64,000 nt of DNA from Paracoccus salipaludis (GCF_002287065.1 NZ_NSJZ01000006.1:113152-177151); one strand, 5' to 3'. Positions 26,734 through 35,179 are shown, counted from the stretch's first letter. Made by a program: numbers and translations. Notes: generated by a model from the sequence alone, not told the origin.

Positions 26734-26808
26734 TGGTGGGCGATAACGGATTTGAACCGCTGACATCTTCGATGTGAACGAAGCGCTCTACCGCTGAGCT
26801 AATCGCCC
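26734..26808 (-). tRNA. tRNA-Val (anticodon CAC)
   Basis: Complete cloverleaf on the minus strand: acceptor GGGCGAT pairs with ATCGCCC, then A and an encoded CCA. The anticodon arm is CTTCG-TTCACAT-CGAAG with anticodon CAC, which reads GUG, a frequent valine codon in G+C-rich genes. The T arm carries GGTTCAAATCC. Confidence 0.97.
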
Positions 26809-26818
26809 GGTGCCGCGC

Positions 26819-26847
26819 TAGATAGCGCCCTTGCAGGGCGCCCGCAA
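26819..26847 (-). promoter_or_regulatory. Promoter of tRNA-Val (CAC), with a hairpin in its spacer
   Basis: On the minus strand TTGCGG (26847-26842) and TATCTA (26824-26819) are spaced by exactly 17 nt, 10 nt ahead of the tRNA. The spacer itself is GCGCCC-TGCAA-GGGCGC, a perfect hairpin that may also end the HU-like transcript. Confidence 0.6.
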
Positions 26848-26863
26848 GCCCCTTCGTGTGCGA

Positions 26864-27178
26864 TCAGTCCGTCTCGTCCGCCACGTCCTTGCGGCGCAGG
26901 CGCAGGACCAGAACCTCGTCCCCCTTGGCAGTTGCCTGGCGGCTGACGCGCGCCTTGCCAAAGGGCGGCAGGGCCAGGGTCTCGCCCTCGGCGATGGCGC
27001 GGCCCAGCTGGTTCAGCGTCGCTTCGACGATGTCCCGGATCTGCGTGCGGGACAGGTCGACTTCGGCGGCGACACGCGCGAGGAACTCGCGCTTGTGCAG
27101 GACGCGGGCGGGAATCGGATCTTTTCCGGGAGCGGCGGCACGGCGCGGCCGGCTTGCTCCCTGTTTTTCAGCGGCCAT
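26864..27178 (-). CDS. HU-like DNA-binding protein, divergent
   Basis: A 104-aa protein related to HU/IHF. An N-terminal basic, disordered-looking stretch of about 30 residues (KQGASRPRRAAAPGKDPIPA) precedes a domain that starts like HU (LHKREFLARVAAEVDLSRTQ, then IRDIVEATLNQLGRAIAEGE). The C-terminal part reads TLALPPFGKARVSRQATAKG and VLVLRLRRKDVADETD. It lacks the GRNPxTG segment that forms the tip of the DNA-binding arm in canonical HU, and the DNA-bending mode is probably altered. ATG at 27178 was chosen because the HU-like region begins soon after it. Confidence 0.78.
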   Translation of the reverse strand: MAAEKQGASRPRRAAAPGKDPIPARVLHKREFLARVAAEVDLSRTQIRDIVEATLNQLGRAIAEGETLALPPFGKARVSRQATAKGDEVLVLRLRRKDVADETD

Positions 27179-27218
27179 CACGGGACCTGTCGTTGACGTT
27201 TCTTGACGGAAGGGGCGG

Positions 27219-27246
27219 ACACTAGCCGAGCACTGCCACTTTGCAA
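27219..27246 (-). promoter_or_regulatory. Putative promoter of the HU-like gene
   Basis: On the minus strand TTGCAA (27246-27241) and TAGTGT (27224-27219) are spaced by 16 nt, about 40 nt ahead of the start codon. Confidence 0.4.
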
Positions 27247-27335
27247 CGGGTGACCTTGCGAAAACAGCATATAATACAAGGGCGGCCGCCTGCGTCTTCC
27301 CGCCCGGTTCCGGCAAGGCGCGGCTGAAACGCAGA

Positions 27336-27357
27336 CGCGCGCCCCGAGGGGCGCGCG
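27336..27357 (-). terminator. Probable terminator of lon
   Basis: GCGCGCCCC-GA-GGGGCGCGC, a nine-pair stem beginning about 28 nt after the lon stop. Only a weak T-containing tail (GTCTGCGTTT) follows. Confidence 0.6.
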
Positions 27358-27384
27358 CCTTGATCTTGCCGCAGGTCGCCTGCC

Positions 27385-29802
27385 TCAGTGGGCAGTCGGA
27401 CCGCTGGCCTGGGCCTCGCCGCGCAGGGCGGCCAGGCGCTTGACCTCGGCGGCCTCATAGGCGGCCTCGTCCCATTCCACCGGCTCGGGCATCCGCACCA
27501 GGGCGTGGCGCAGGACCTCGCGGACGTTCGAGACGGGGATGATGTTCAGCCCCTCCTTTACGTTCGCCGGGATGTCGGCCAGATCCTTCTCGTTCTCCTC
27601 GGGGATCAGCACCGTCTTGATGCCGCCACGAAGCGCCGCGAGAAGTTTCTCCTTCAGCCCGCCGATGGCCAGCGCGTTGCCGCGCAGCGTCACCTCGCCG
27701 GTCATGGCGATGTCCTTGCGGACCGGGATGCCGGTCATCACCGACACGACCGAGGTCACCATGGCCAGACCCGCCGAGGGGCCGTCCTTCGGGGTCGCCC
27801 CCTCGGGCACGTGGACGTGGATGTCGCGCTTGGAAAACTCGGGCGGGCTGATGCCCAGCTCGGGCGCAACCGACCGGACGAAGCTTGCCGCCGCGTCGAT
27901 CGATTCCTTCATCACCTCGCCCAGTTTCCCGGTCGTCTTCATCACGCCCTTGCCGGGCAGCTTCAGCGCCTCGATCTGCAGCAGGTCGCCGCCCGCCTGG
28001 GTGTAGGCCAGCCCCGTCACTACGCCGACCTGGTCCTCCTTCTCGGCCAGGCCATAGCGGAAGCGGCGGACGCCCAGGTACTCCTCGGCCTTCTCGGGCG
28101 TGACCTCGACCGACGCGACCTTGCCCTTGAGGATCTCGGTCACGGCCTTGCGGGCCAGCTTGGCGATCTCGCGCTCGAGGCTCCGCACGCCCGCTTCACG
28201 GGTGTAGTAGCGGATGACATGGGTCAGCGCCTCGTCCGAAACCGAGAACTCGCCCTTCTTCAGACCGTTCGCCTTGATCTGCTTGGGCAGCAGGTGCTGG
28301 CGCGCGATCTCGCGCTTCTCGTCCTCGGTGTAGCCGGCCAGCGGGATGATCTCCATCCGGTCCAGCAGCGGCCCCGGCATGTTGTAGCTGTTGGCCGTGG
28401 TCAGGAACATGACGTTCGACAGGTCGTATTCCACTTCCAGATAGTGGTCCACGAAGGTCGCGTTCTGTTCCGGGTCCAGCACCTCGAGCATCGCCGACGC
28501 CGGGTCGCCACGGAAGTCCTGTCCCATCTTGTCGATCTCGTCGAGCAGGATGAGCGGGTTCGTGGTCTTGGCCTTCTTCAGCGCCTGGATGATCTTGCCG
28601 GGCATCGAGCCGATATAGGTCCGGCGGTGACCGCGGATCTCGGATTCATCGCGCACGCCGCCAAGCGAGATGCGGATGAACTCGCGCCCCGTGGCTTTCG
28701 CCACCGAACGGCCGAGCGAGGTCTTGCCGACGCCGGGCGGACCGACGAGGCAAAGGATCGGGCCTTTCAGCTTGTCCGAGCGCGCCTGCACCGCGAGATA
28801 CTCGACGATCCGCTCCTTGACCTTTTCAAGGCCATAGTGGTCGGCGTCCAGGATCTGTTCGGCGGACGAAAGGTCACGCTTGGTGCGCGACTTCACACCC
28901 CACGGCAGCGACAGCAGCCAGTCGAGATAGTTGCGGCTGACCGTGGCCTCGGCCGACATCGGCGACATCGACTTCAGCTTCTTCAGCTCGGCCTGCGCCT
29001 TGTCGCGCGCTTCCTTGCTGAACTTGGTCTTGTTGATCTTCTCCTCGAGCTCGGCGAGTTCGTTCTGGCCCTCGTCGCCATCGCCCAGCTCGCGCTGGAT
29101 CGCCTTCATCTGCTCGTTGAGGTAGTACTCGCGCTGCGTCTTCTCCATCTGGGTCTTGACGCGCGACTTGATCTTCTTCTCGACCTGCAGGACCGACATC
29201 TCGCCCTGCATCAGGCCGTAGACCTTCTCGAGCCGCTCGGCGACATCCAGCGTTTCCAGCAGTTCCTGCTTGCGGGCAACGTCGATGCCGAGGTGGCCCG
29301 ACACGAGGTCGGCCAGCCGGTGGGCGTCACGCGCCTCGGCAACCGAGGTCACGGCCTCCTCGGGGATGTTCTTGCGCACCTTGACGTAGCGCTCGAACTC
29401 CTCGGCGACGGTGCGGATCAGGGCGGTCACGCTGGCGGTGTCGCCTTCGGTCTCGGCCAGCGGCTCGGCGCCCGCCTCGAAGTAGTCTTCGTTGGCCACG
29501 AAGCCGGTGATGCGGACGCGCGACTGGCCCTCGACCAGCACCTTGACGGTGCCGTCGGGCAGCTTGAGCAGCTGCAGGACGTTGGCCAGCACGCCGGTTG
29601 TGAAGATGCCGTCGGCGTCCGGTTCATCGACCGAGGCGTCCTTCTGGGCGGCCAGAAGGATCGGGCGGTCAGCCTCCATTACGGCTTCCAGCGCGCGGAC
29701 CGACTTTTCGCGGCCCACGAACAGCGGCACGATCATGTGAGGGAAGACCACGATGTCACGGAGCGGAAGCACCGGATACGTGGCTTGGGTCTTGTCGTTC
29801 AT
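27385..29802 (-). CDS. lon: ATP-dependent protease Lon
   Basis: Cytosolic AAA+ serine protease for misfolded and regulatory proteins; 805 aa, the standard length. It has an N-terminal LON substrate domain ([20 protein letters not shown]), a coiled middle region, Walker [10 protein letters not shown], Walker [11 protein letters not shown], and the protease domain with the catalytic Ser in [10 protein letters not shown] and Lys in [17 protein letters not shown] at 29802 has AAAGGA 6 nt upstream. In-frame codons further upstream lack the family sequence. Confidence 0.98.
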   Translation of the reverse strand: MNDKTQATYPVLPLRDIVVFPHMIVPLFVGREKSVRALEAVMEADRPILLAAQKDASVDEPDADGIFTTGVLANVLQLLKLPDGTVKVLVEGQSRVRITGFVANEDYFEAGAEPLAETEGDTASVTALIRTVAEEFERYVKVRKNIPEEAVTSVAEARDAHRLADLVSGHLGIDVARKQELLETLDVAERLEKVYGLMQGEMSVLQVEKKIKSRVKTQMEKTQREYYLNEQMKAIQRELGDGDEGQNELAELEEKINKTKFSKEARDKAQAELKKLKSMSPMSAEATVSRNYLDWLLSLPWGVKSRTKRDLSSAEQILDADHYGLEKVKERIVEYLAVQARSDKLKGPILCLVGPPGVGKTSLGRSVAKATGREFIRISLGGVRDESEIRGHRRTYIGSMPGKIIQALKKAKTTNPLILLDEIDKMGQDFRGDPASAMLEVLDPEQNATFVDHYLEVEYDLSNVMFLTTANSYNMPGPLLDRMEIIPLAGYTEDEKREIARQHLLPKQIKANGLKKGEFSVSDEALTHVIRYYTREAGVRSLEREIAKLARKAVTEILKGKVASVEVTPEKAEEYLGVRRFRYGLAEKEDQVGVVTGLAYTQAGGDLLQIEALKLPGKGVMKTTGKLGEVMKESIDAAASFVRSVAPELGISPPEFSKRDIHVHVPEGATPKDGPSAGLAMVTSVVSVMTGIPVRKDIAMTGEVTLRGNALAIGGLKEKLLAALRGGIKTVLIPEENEKDLADIPANVKEGLNIIPVSNVREVLRHALVRMPEPVEWDEAAYEAAEVKRLAALRGEAQASGPTAH

Positions 29803-29909
29803 GAACTGTCCTTTCATGCCCGGACCGGCGGCCCCCATGGGGTCGGGCAGCGCACCGGACCTGCTTGCGACCAATCTAGGAACCGCGGACCCCTGCTGCA
29901 ATGGGGCCG

Positions 29910-29954
29910 ACCGGGGCGCTGCCCCGGACCCCGGGATATTTGCACGAAGAAGAT
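29910..29954 (+). repeat. GC-rich interspersed repeat upstream of lon
   Basis: CCGGGGCGCTGCCCCGGACC, then CCGGGATATTTGCACGAAGA and AGAT. Its first 31 bases equal those of the copy inside glcE. It lies between lon and the histidine-kinase gene. Confidence 0.85.
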
Positions 29955-29976
29955 GAACGGGCGGATAACGCCGGGC

Positions 29977-31317
29977 TCAGCGGGGAATGACGATCTCGGC
30001 CCTGAGGCCGCCCAAGCGCGCGCCATCGGACAGGCGCAGTTCGCCCCCGTGGGTACGGGCGATATCTGCGGCGATGGCGAGGCCCAGGCCGGCCCCCTGC
30101 CCCCGGTCCTGGTTGCGGGCCGCATCCAGCCGCACGAAGGGCCGGATCGCCTCGTCGCGGCGCTCGGGGGGGATGCCGGGCCCGTCATCCTCGACGGCGA
30201 TGCGGAAGCTGCGGGGGGTCAGCGCCGCCTCGACCTCGGCCCGCGTGCCATAGCGGACTGCGTTGCCGATCAGGTTCTCGACGGCGCGGCGCAGCGCCTG
30301 CGGACGCGCGACGATCCGGCCATCGTCCGCACCGCCCTCGAAGCGCACCAGCCTCACCCGCTGGCCGCCGCGAAGCGCATCGCTGACGATCTCGTCCACG
30401 AACTCGCGCGCGGGGAGGGCTTCCGCCTCGCCGTCCTGCGCGTCCCCCCGGGCAAGGTCCAGAAAGGCGTCGATCATCTTTCCCATCTCGGCCACGTCGC
30501 GTTCCATGTCCGCGATCTCGTCGCGGTCTGGCGGCAGGTCGGGACCGAGCATGGACAGCCCCAGCCGCAGCCGCGTCAGGGGCGTGCGCAGGTCGTGGCT
30601 GATCCCGGACAGCATCATCTTGCGCTGCTCGTTCTGCCGTTCGATCCGGTTGCGCATCTCGACAAAGGCGCGCCCGGCGCTGCGCACCTCGGTCGCGCCG
30701 GCGGGGCGATAGGGCTTGACCTGCCCGCGCCCGTAGGCCTCGGCCGCGTCGGCGAGCCTGCGGATCGGTCGCAGCTGGTTGCGCAGGAAGATCGTGGCGA
30801 TGGCCGTCATCAGCAGAGAGGTCGTCAGCATCAGGACCAGCAACTGGTGCGGGTTCGAGGGCGTCAGCCGCCGGCGCGGCAGTTCCAGCAGGAAGGGGCG
30901 CGGCCCGCCCACCAGCACCCGCACCCGGCGCAGGTTCCACAGGTCCACGGCCGCGACCGCCGGCAGGCGCCGGTGCATCTCGGCGATCACCACGCGGCCC
31001 GAGAAGTCGTAGAAGCGGCGGCGCTCCTCGATACCGGGGGGCGGGGGCAGCTCGACCGTCAGTTCCAGCGGCACCGCGATCTCGCGTCCGGCAAGAAGCG
31101 CCTGCGCGTCGTCGGGGGCGGACTGCACGCGGTCGGTGACCAGCGCGACCTCGGCGGCGGCGGTTTCCACCATCTGCTGAGTCACGTCCTCGAAATGCCG
31201 CTGGAGGAACATGACCGTCACCACCAGCGTGATGACCACCACCGGCAGGAACAGGATCAGCGCCGCCCGCCCGTAAAGACCGCGGGGCATCAACCGCTTG
31301 AGCCAGCCGAAATCCAT
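29977..31317 (-). CDS. Sensor histidine kinase, EnvZ-like
   Basis: A 446-aa membrane histidine kinase. The first transmembrane helix is AALILFLPVVVITLVVTVMF, a periplasmic domain of about 120 residues follows, the second helix is LLVLMLTTSLLMTAIATIFL, then a HAMP segment (NQLRPIRRLADAAEAYGRGQ). The phosphoacceptor is His in GISHDLRTPLTRLRL; ATP-site motifs are ENLIGNAVRYG, VEDDGPGIP and GAGLGLAIA. This arrangement matches EnvZ-like kinases. No response regulator is adjacent, so the partner lies elsewhere. Start ATG at 31317 is divergent from the MBL-fold gene. Confidence 0.92.
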   Translation of the reverse strand: MDFGWLKRLMPRGLYGRAALILFLPVVVITLVVTVMFLQRHFEDVTQQMVETAAAEVALVTDRVQSAPDDAQALLAGREIAVPLELTVELPPPPGIEERRRFYDFSGRVVIAEMHRRLPAVAAVDLWNLRRVRVLVGGPRPFLLELPRRRLTPSNPHQLLVLMLTTSLLMTAIATIFLRNQLRPIRRLADAAEAYGRGQVKPYRPAGATEVRSAGRAFVEMRNRIERQNEQRKMMLSGISHDLRTPLTRLRLGLSMLGPDLPPDRDEIADMERDVAEMGKMIDAFLDLARGDAQDGEAEALPAREFVDEIVSDALRGGQRVRLVRFEGGADDGRIVARPQALRRAVENLIGNAVRYGTRAEVEAALTPRSFRIAVEDDGPGIPPERRDEAIRPFVRLDAARNQDRGQGAGLGLAIAADIARTHGGELRLSDGARLGGLRAEIVIPR

Positions 31318-31363
31318 GCTCACCTCGCTTGCGCCCGCCCGGGCCCCGGTCCAGCCTAGGGCC

Positions 31364-32239
31364 ATGAGCAACGCGGCGAAAGTGCGGGTCGTTCTGGCCC
31401 CCAACCCCTCGGCCATGACCGGCCCCGGGACGAACAGCTTCCTGATCGGACAGGAGGAGATCGCAGTGATCGACCCCGGCGCCGATGACCCGGCCCATAT
31501 CCGGGCGATTCTGGATACCGCCGAGGGGCGGATCTCGCATATCCTTGTCACCCTGGCGCATCTGGACCACTCGGCAGGAGTCGCGCGGCTTGCCGAGGCC
31601 ACGGGCGCCCCGGTCTTCGCTTACGGTCCCGCAGATTCCGGCCGTTCGCCCGGGATGGCGCGGCTGGCGCAGACGGGCCTCGCCGGTGGCGGAGAGGGCA
31701 TCGACCTGGCGTTCCGTCCCGACATCCCCCTGCGGCACGGAGAGGTCCTGCAGTCCGCCGAGTGGACGATTGAGGCGCTGCACACCCCCGGCCACATGGG
31801 TGGCCACCTGAGCTTCCGCCTGGGCGACGCCGTCTTCTGCGGCGACCTTGTGATGGGGTGGAGCACGACGCTGATCTCTCCTCCCGACGGCGACCTGGTG
31901 GATTACTTCCGCTCGCTGGACCTGCTCGCCGGGATGGCGCCCCGTGTTCTTTATCCGGCACATGGCGATCCGGTCACCGACCCCCTGCCCCGCCTGGCCG
32001 AGCTTGCCGCGCACCGCCGGCACCGCACGGGCCAGATCCTTGCGGCGCTCGACCAGGCGGGCGGAACCGCCGCCGACCTTGCCGCACGCATCTATGCGGT
32101 GCCCCAGCACCTGATGCCTGCCGCCGAGCGCAACGTGCTGGCGCATCTTCTGGCCCTGGCCGACCTGGGCGCGGTCGCCTGCGACGGCCCTCCGGGTGCA
32201 AGGGCGCGCTGGCACCGGCCTGCCGTCGCGGAAGGATGA
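31364..32239 (+). CDS. MBL-fold protein (LACTB2-like) lacking the first zinc histidine
   Basis: A 291-aa metallo-beta-lactamase-fold protein resembling the LACTB2/YcbL group. It starts VVLAPNPSAMTGPGTNSFLI, has later ligands HTPGHMGGHLSF, FCGDLVMGW and YPAHGDPV, and a C-terminal winged-helix-like region with AERNVLAHLLALADLG. The core motif, normally HxHxDH, reads LAHLDH (ILVTLAHLDHSAGVARLAEA): codon CTG replaces the first histidine. Family members hydrolyse RNA or thioesters with two zinc ions, so activity here may be changed. ATG at 31364. Confidence 0.85.
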   Translation: MSNAAKVRVVLAPNPSAMTGPGTNSFLIGQEEIAVIDPGADDPAHIRAILDTAEGRISHILVTLAHLDHSAGVARLAEATGAPVFAYGPADSGRSPGMARLAQTGLAGGGEGIDLAFRPDIPLRHGEVLQSAEWTIEALHTPGHMGGHLSFRLGDAVFCGDLVMGWSTTLISPPDGDLVDYFRSLDLLAGMAPRVLYPAHGDPVTDPLPRLAELAAHRRHRTGQILAALDQAGGTAADLAARIYAVPQHLMPAAERNVLAHLLALADLGAVACDGPPGARARWHRPAVAEG

Positions 32240-32258
32240 ATTTTCTGCGCGAACCCTC

Positions 32259-32287
32259 TGGACGACCCCGGAAACGGGTGCTAGATG
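32259..32287 (+). promoter_or_regulatory. Putative promoter of tRNA-Asn
   Basis: TGGACG (32259-32264) and TAGATG (32282-32287) are spaced by 17 nt and end 11 nt before the tRNA. Confidence 0.35.
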
Positions 32288-32298
32288 CCCCCTCGTGT

Positions 32299-32373
32299 TC
32301 CGGCGTAGCTCAGCGGTAGAGCAGTTGACTGTTAATCAATTGGTCGTAGGTTCGATCCCTACCGCCGGAGCCA
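32299..32373 (+). tRNA. tRNA-Asn (anticodon GTT)
   Basis: Acceptor TCCGGCG pairs with CGCCGGA, then G and an encoded CCA. The anticodon arm is TTGA-CTGTTAA-TCAA with anticodon GTT; the T arm carries GGTTCGATCCC. Confidence 0.97.
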
Positions 32374-32381
32374 AAGATTTC

Positions 32382-32419
32382 AGGGGCTTGGCCTGCAAAG
32401 GCTGAGCCCCTTTCCTTTC
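32382..32419 (+). terminator. Terminator of tRNA-Asn
   Basis: AGGGGCTTGGCCT-GCAA-AGGCTGAGCCCCT, 11 of 13 pairs, is followed by TTCCTTTCC. It begins 8 nt after the CCA end. Confidence 0.8.
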
Positions 32420-32943
32420 CGGGCAGCAGGGTTCGGGGCGGGCTCTCGTTGTTGCCTGCTGCCTGTTATGCCGAGCCGGTTCTGACGGGCAGGTCCTTGC
32501 AGATACGCGCAGGCAAGGCTTCTCAGGCATCCGAATGCGTTCAGTTCCCGCCAGTCCGATGCAGGCTCGTGCGACAGGATTTCATTTCGGCCCTCGTCCT
32601 TGCAGCGCCGCACCGATGGTTCGGACCGGACCGAACAGGTTGCCGCTATCGGTGGCGGTACCCAGGGGCATCGTCCCGATTCCGGGCAGGCGTTTCGGCC
32701 GAATGCACGACGGCCGCGACTTCGCCATCGCCCCTGCCCGCAACAAGCGGCCCGAGCCGCAGGTCGGGCCGGAATGGCCGAGGTCGGGCGCAGGGCCCCG
32801 CCTGACGGGGCGCGAGCCGGGCTCGCCTGCCTGCGCGGATTGCCGCCAAGACGGCAATGATCGCAGCCTTGTCATGCCACGGTCATGCCGACCTGCGCCT
32901 ACCCTTCTTCGACCCACTTCCGGGTCCGCAAAGGAGACGCGAC
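32420..32943. other. Gene-free region before the RTX gene
   Basis: About 520 nt with no convincing coding sequence. It must hold the RTX gene promoter, but I could not pick one with confidence. An AAGGAGA ribosome site lies at its right end. Confidence 0.5.
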
Positions 32944-33738
32944 ATGGCAACCATCAATGGCAATGACGGCGACAACAGCCTGTTCGGCACGCCGCTCGGG
33001 GACCTGATCCGTGGCTTCAGCGGTGACGACAATCTGTGGGGCCGTGGCGGCAACGATACGATCCTTGCCGGCAGCGGCGACGACCGTGTCTGGGGCGAGG
33101 CCGGCAACGACACCCTGAATGGTGGAGAGGGCAACGACGTCATCTGGGGCGGGGCGGGCAACGACCTCATCCGGGACGACGGCGGCAATGACGTGATCGA
33201 CGCGGGCGACGGCGCCAACCGCGTCAACGCCGACGAAGGCAACGACACCATCCGGTCGGGCAGCGGTTCCGACAGCATTAACGCAGGCGAGGGCGACGAC
33301 CTCGTCATCTCGGGCGCGGGCGGCGACCGCGTCTTCGGGGGCGAGGGCAACGACTGGCTCAACGCAGGCGCGGGCAACGACATCGTCATCGCGGGCGAAG
33401 GCAACGACCTTGCCCTGGGTGGCGCAGGCAACGACGACCTGGCCGCGGGCGAAGGCAGCGATACGCTGGACGGCGGCGCGGGCAACGACATGCTGCGCGG
33501 CGGCGAGGGCGACGACCTGTTCGTCTTCAACGGCGGGCAGGACACGGTGCGCAACTTCGACGACAGCGATGACGACCGCATCGACCTGCGCAGCTTCTCG
33601 GACCTCGACAGCTTCGCCGACGTGCGGGACCACCTGTCCCAGTCCGGCGGCCACGTCTATTTCCGCGACGGCACGGCATCCCTCAAGATCGAGTGGACCT
33701 CGCTCGGCAGTCTCGGGGCTGACGACTTCGTCTGGTAA
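32944..33738 (+). CDS. RTX-repeat calcium-binding protein without an effector domain
   Basis: A 264-aa acidic protein built almost entirely of GGxGxDxUx-type nonapeptides (for example GGEGNDVIWGGAGNDLI and GGAGNDMLRGGEGDDLF), which fold into a calcium-loaded beta-roll. Repeats begin within the first ten residues (NGNDGDNSLFGTP) and continue to about residue 200. A short C-terminal region (NFDDSDDDRIDLRSFSDLDS) resembles the C-terminal domain of secreted M10-type and other type I substrates. There is no signal peptide, protease, lipase or toxin domain. Type I secretion is likely, but no exporter lies nearby. ATG at 32944 has GGAG upstream. Confidence 0.92.
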   Translation: MATINGNDGDNSLFGTPLGDLIRGFSGDDNLWGRGGNDTILAGSGDDRVWGEAGNDTLNGGEGNDVIWGGAGNDLIRDDGGNDVIDAGDGANRVNADEGNDTIRSGSGSDSINAGEGDDLVISGAGGDRVFGGEGNDWLNAGAGNDIVIAGEGNDLALGGAGNDDLAAGEGSDTLDGGAGNDMLRGGEGDDLFVFNGGQDTVRNFDDSDDDRIDLRSFSDLDSFADVRDHLSQSGGHVYFRDGTASLKIEWTSLGSLGADDFVW

Positions 33739-33748
33739 GCCACAGGCC

Positions 33749-33766
33749 GGGCGGCGCAAGCCGCCC
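33749..33766. terminator. Hairpin between the convergent RTX and ccmG genes
   Basis: GGGCGGC-GCAA-GCCGCCC, seven pairs with a stable GCAA loop, lies between two stop codons 34 nt apart. It has no clear T tract on either side. Confidence 0.5.
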
Positions 33767-33772
33767 TGCCCC

Positions 33773-34318
33773 TCAGCGCTCGGCCGCCAGAGCCTTGTCC
33801 AGTTCCGGGCGGAAGCGGTTGGTATAGTCTTCGCGGATCAGGGGACCGGCGTGGCGGTGCAGGACGTTGCCCTCGCCGTCCAGGATGAAGGTTTCGGGCG
33901 GGGCGGTCACGCCCCATTCGATCGCCGTGCGGCCCTGCGGGTCGGTCGCCAGCGCGGCGAAGGGGTCGCCATGCTCGGCCAGAAAGCGCAGCGCGGCGGG
34001 TTCCGGGTCCTTGAGGTCGATGCCGACGACGTTGATCCCCTCGGCCGTCAGGGCTTCCAGCGTCGGATGCTCGGCCCGGCAGGGCGGGCACCAGCTGGCC
34101 CAGAAGTTGACCAGAGTCACCTCTCCTCCGCGCAGGTCGGCGTCGGTCAGCTGACGCTTGTCCGGCAGCGTCGTCGCGGGCACCGCAGGCGCCTGCCGCC
34201 CGACCAGGGCCGAGGGCAGCGCGGTCGGGTCGTCGCGCCCCATGCCCCACAGGAACATGGCGGCAAGCCCCGCGAAGGCCAGCGGCGGAATGGCGACAAG
34301 GGGCGAGATCCTAGCCAC
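33773..34318 (-). CDS. ccmG: Cytochrome c maturation thiol-disulfide oxidoreductase CcmG/DsbE
   Basis: Periplasmic membrane-anchored thioredoxin-like protein that reduces apocytochrome cysteines before haem attachment; 181 aa. N-terminal anchor (LVAIPPLAFAGLAAMFLWGM), then a thioredoxin fold with active site WASWCPPCRAEHP and the family segment WGVTAPPETFILDGEGNVLH. It starts with GTG at 34318, overlapping ccmD by 8 nt. Last gene of ccmA-ccmB-ccmC-ccmD-ccmG. Confidence 0.95.
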   Translation of the reverse strand: MARISPLVAIPPLAFAGLAAMFLWGMGRDDPTALPSALVGRQAPAVPATTLPDKRQLTDADLRGGEVTLVNFWASWCPPCRAEHPTLEALTAEGINVVGIDLKDPEPAALRFLAEHGDPFAALATDPQGRTAIEWGVTAPPETFILDGEGNVLHRHAGPLIREDYTNRFRPELDKALAAER

Positions 34319-34457
34319 GGCGCTCCACCTTCTCGAGCGCGCGGCGGGCGCGTGAGGCCGCGACCAGCGTCTGGGCGATCAGCCCGACGATCAGGACGCC
34401 CGAGATGCTCCAGGCGGCCAGCACCGGGGCCGCGTGGCGACCGAGTTCGGCGATCAT
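34311..34457 (-). CDS. ccmD: Haem exporter protein CcmD
   Basis: A 48-aa single-pass membrane protein (APVLAAWSISGVLIVGLIAQ, then a basic tail with RARRALEKVERRG). The size, one transmembrane helix and place between ccmC and ccmG identify it as CcmD, which releases haem-CcmE from the CcmABCD complex. Its start overlaps the ccmC stop by 4 nt (ATGA). Confidence 0.9.
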   Translation of the reverse strand: MIAELGRHAAPVLAAWSISGVLIVGLIAQTLVAASRARRALEKVERRG

Positions 34458-35179
34458 GCGCGCATCTCCCTTGCCAGCAGGGCCGCAGTGCGGCGGCGGC
34501 GGATTTCCGTGCGGGTGCGGATCAGCAGCAGCGTCACGAACAGCAGGAAGAACCCCAGCATGCAGGTATACAGCGGATAGCTGTAGACCGAGCTGATCCG
34601 GTCCCCCGGCGCGACGCTGATGGTGGACCCCTGGTGCAGCCCCTGGTTCCAGAAATGCGCCGCATAGCGGGACAGGAAGGCGAAGACCGAGCCGACAAGG
34701 CACATGACGCCGGTCAGGTCGGCGGCGCTGTCGGGGTTCTCGATCGCGGACCACAGCGCCATGTAGCCCAGGTAGAACAGCAGCAGGATCAGGAACGAGG
34801 TCAGGCGCGGGTCCCATTCCCACCAGGTTCCCCAGGTCGGCTGTCCCCAGACGGCGCCCGTGACCAGCGCCACGACCGTCATCACCGCCCCGATGGGGGC
34901 CGCGGCGCGGGCGGCCAGCGCGCTGACATGGTGGCGGCGGATCAGCCAGATCAGCGAGGCCACCAGCATCATGACCCAGATGTTGATCGCCATCATGGCC
35001 GAGGGAACATGCAGGAACATGATCTTGACGGTCGCGCCCTGCTTGTAGTCCTCGGGCACGCTCCAGCCCCAGATCAGCCCCGCCGGCAGGCAGATCGCGG
35101 TGGCGCCCACCAGCCACGGCAGCACGGCGCCCGAGGTGCGCATGAACTTGACGGGGTTGGCGTATTCCCAGATCGACAT
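34454..35179 (-). CDS. ccmC: Haem exporter protein CcmC
   Basis: Six-helix inner-membrane protein that presents haem to CcmE; 241 aa. The periplasmic tryptophan-rich motif reads VWGQPTWGTWWEWDPRLTS, and conserved His residues flank it (FLHVPSAMMAIN and AAHFWNQGLHQGST). Length and motif are standard for CcmC. It precedes ccmD with an ATGA overlap and follows ccmB by 42 nt. Confidence 0.97.
   Translation of the reverse strand: MSIWEYANPVKFMRTSGAVLPWLVGATAICLPAGLIWGWSVPEDYKQGATVKIMFLHVPSAMMAINIWVMMLVASLIWLIRRHHVSALAARAAAPIGAVMTVVALVTGAVWGQPTWGTWWEWDPRLTSFLILLLFYLGYMALWSAIENPDSAADLTGVMCLVGSVFAFLSRYAAHFWNQGLHQGSTISVAPGDRISSVYSYPLYTCMLGFFLLFVTLLLIRTRTEIRRRRTAALLAREMRA

Noticed and set aside
27270..27275. 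Plus-strand TATAAT near the HU-like gene
   Set aside because: The perfect -10 has no -35 at suitable spacing and would transcribe into the lon terminator region with no gene behind it.
27388..31359. A very long open frame on the plus strand opposite lon and the kinase
   Set aside because: It is antisense to two well-supported genes, is Arg/His/Gly-rich with no domain, and arises because G+C-rich coding sequence leaves antisense frames open.
31364..32239. Beta-lactamase (antibiotic resistance)
   Set aside because: The fold is shared by many hydrolases; the sequence lies in the LACTB2-like group, lacks a signal peptide, and has lost a core zinc ligand.
32944..33738. RTX toxin
   Set aside because: There is no hydrophobic pore-forming or catalytic domain, no acyltransferase partner and no type I exporter gene nearby.
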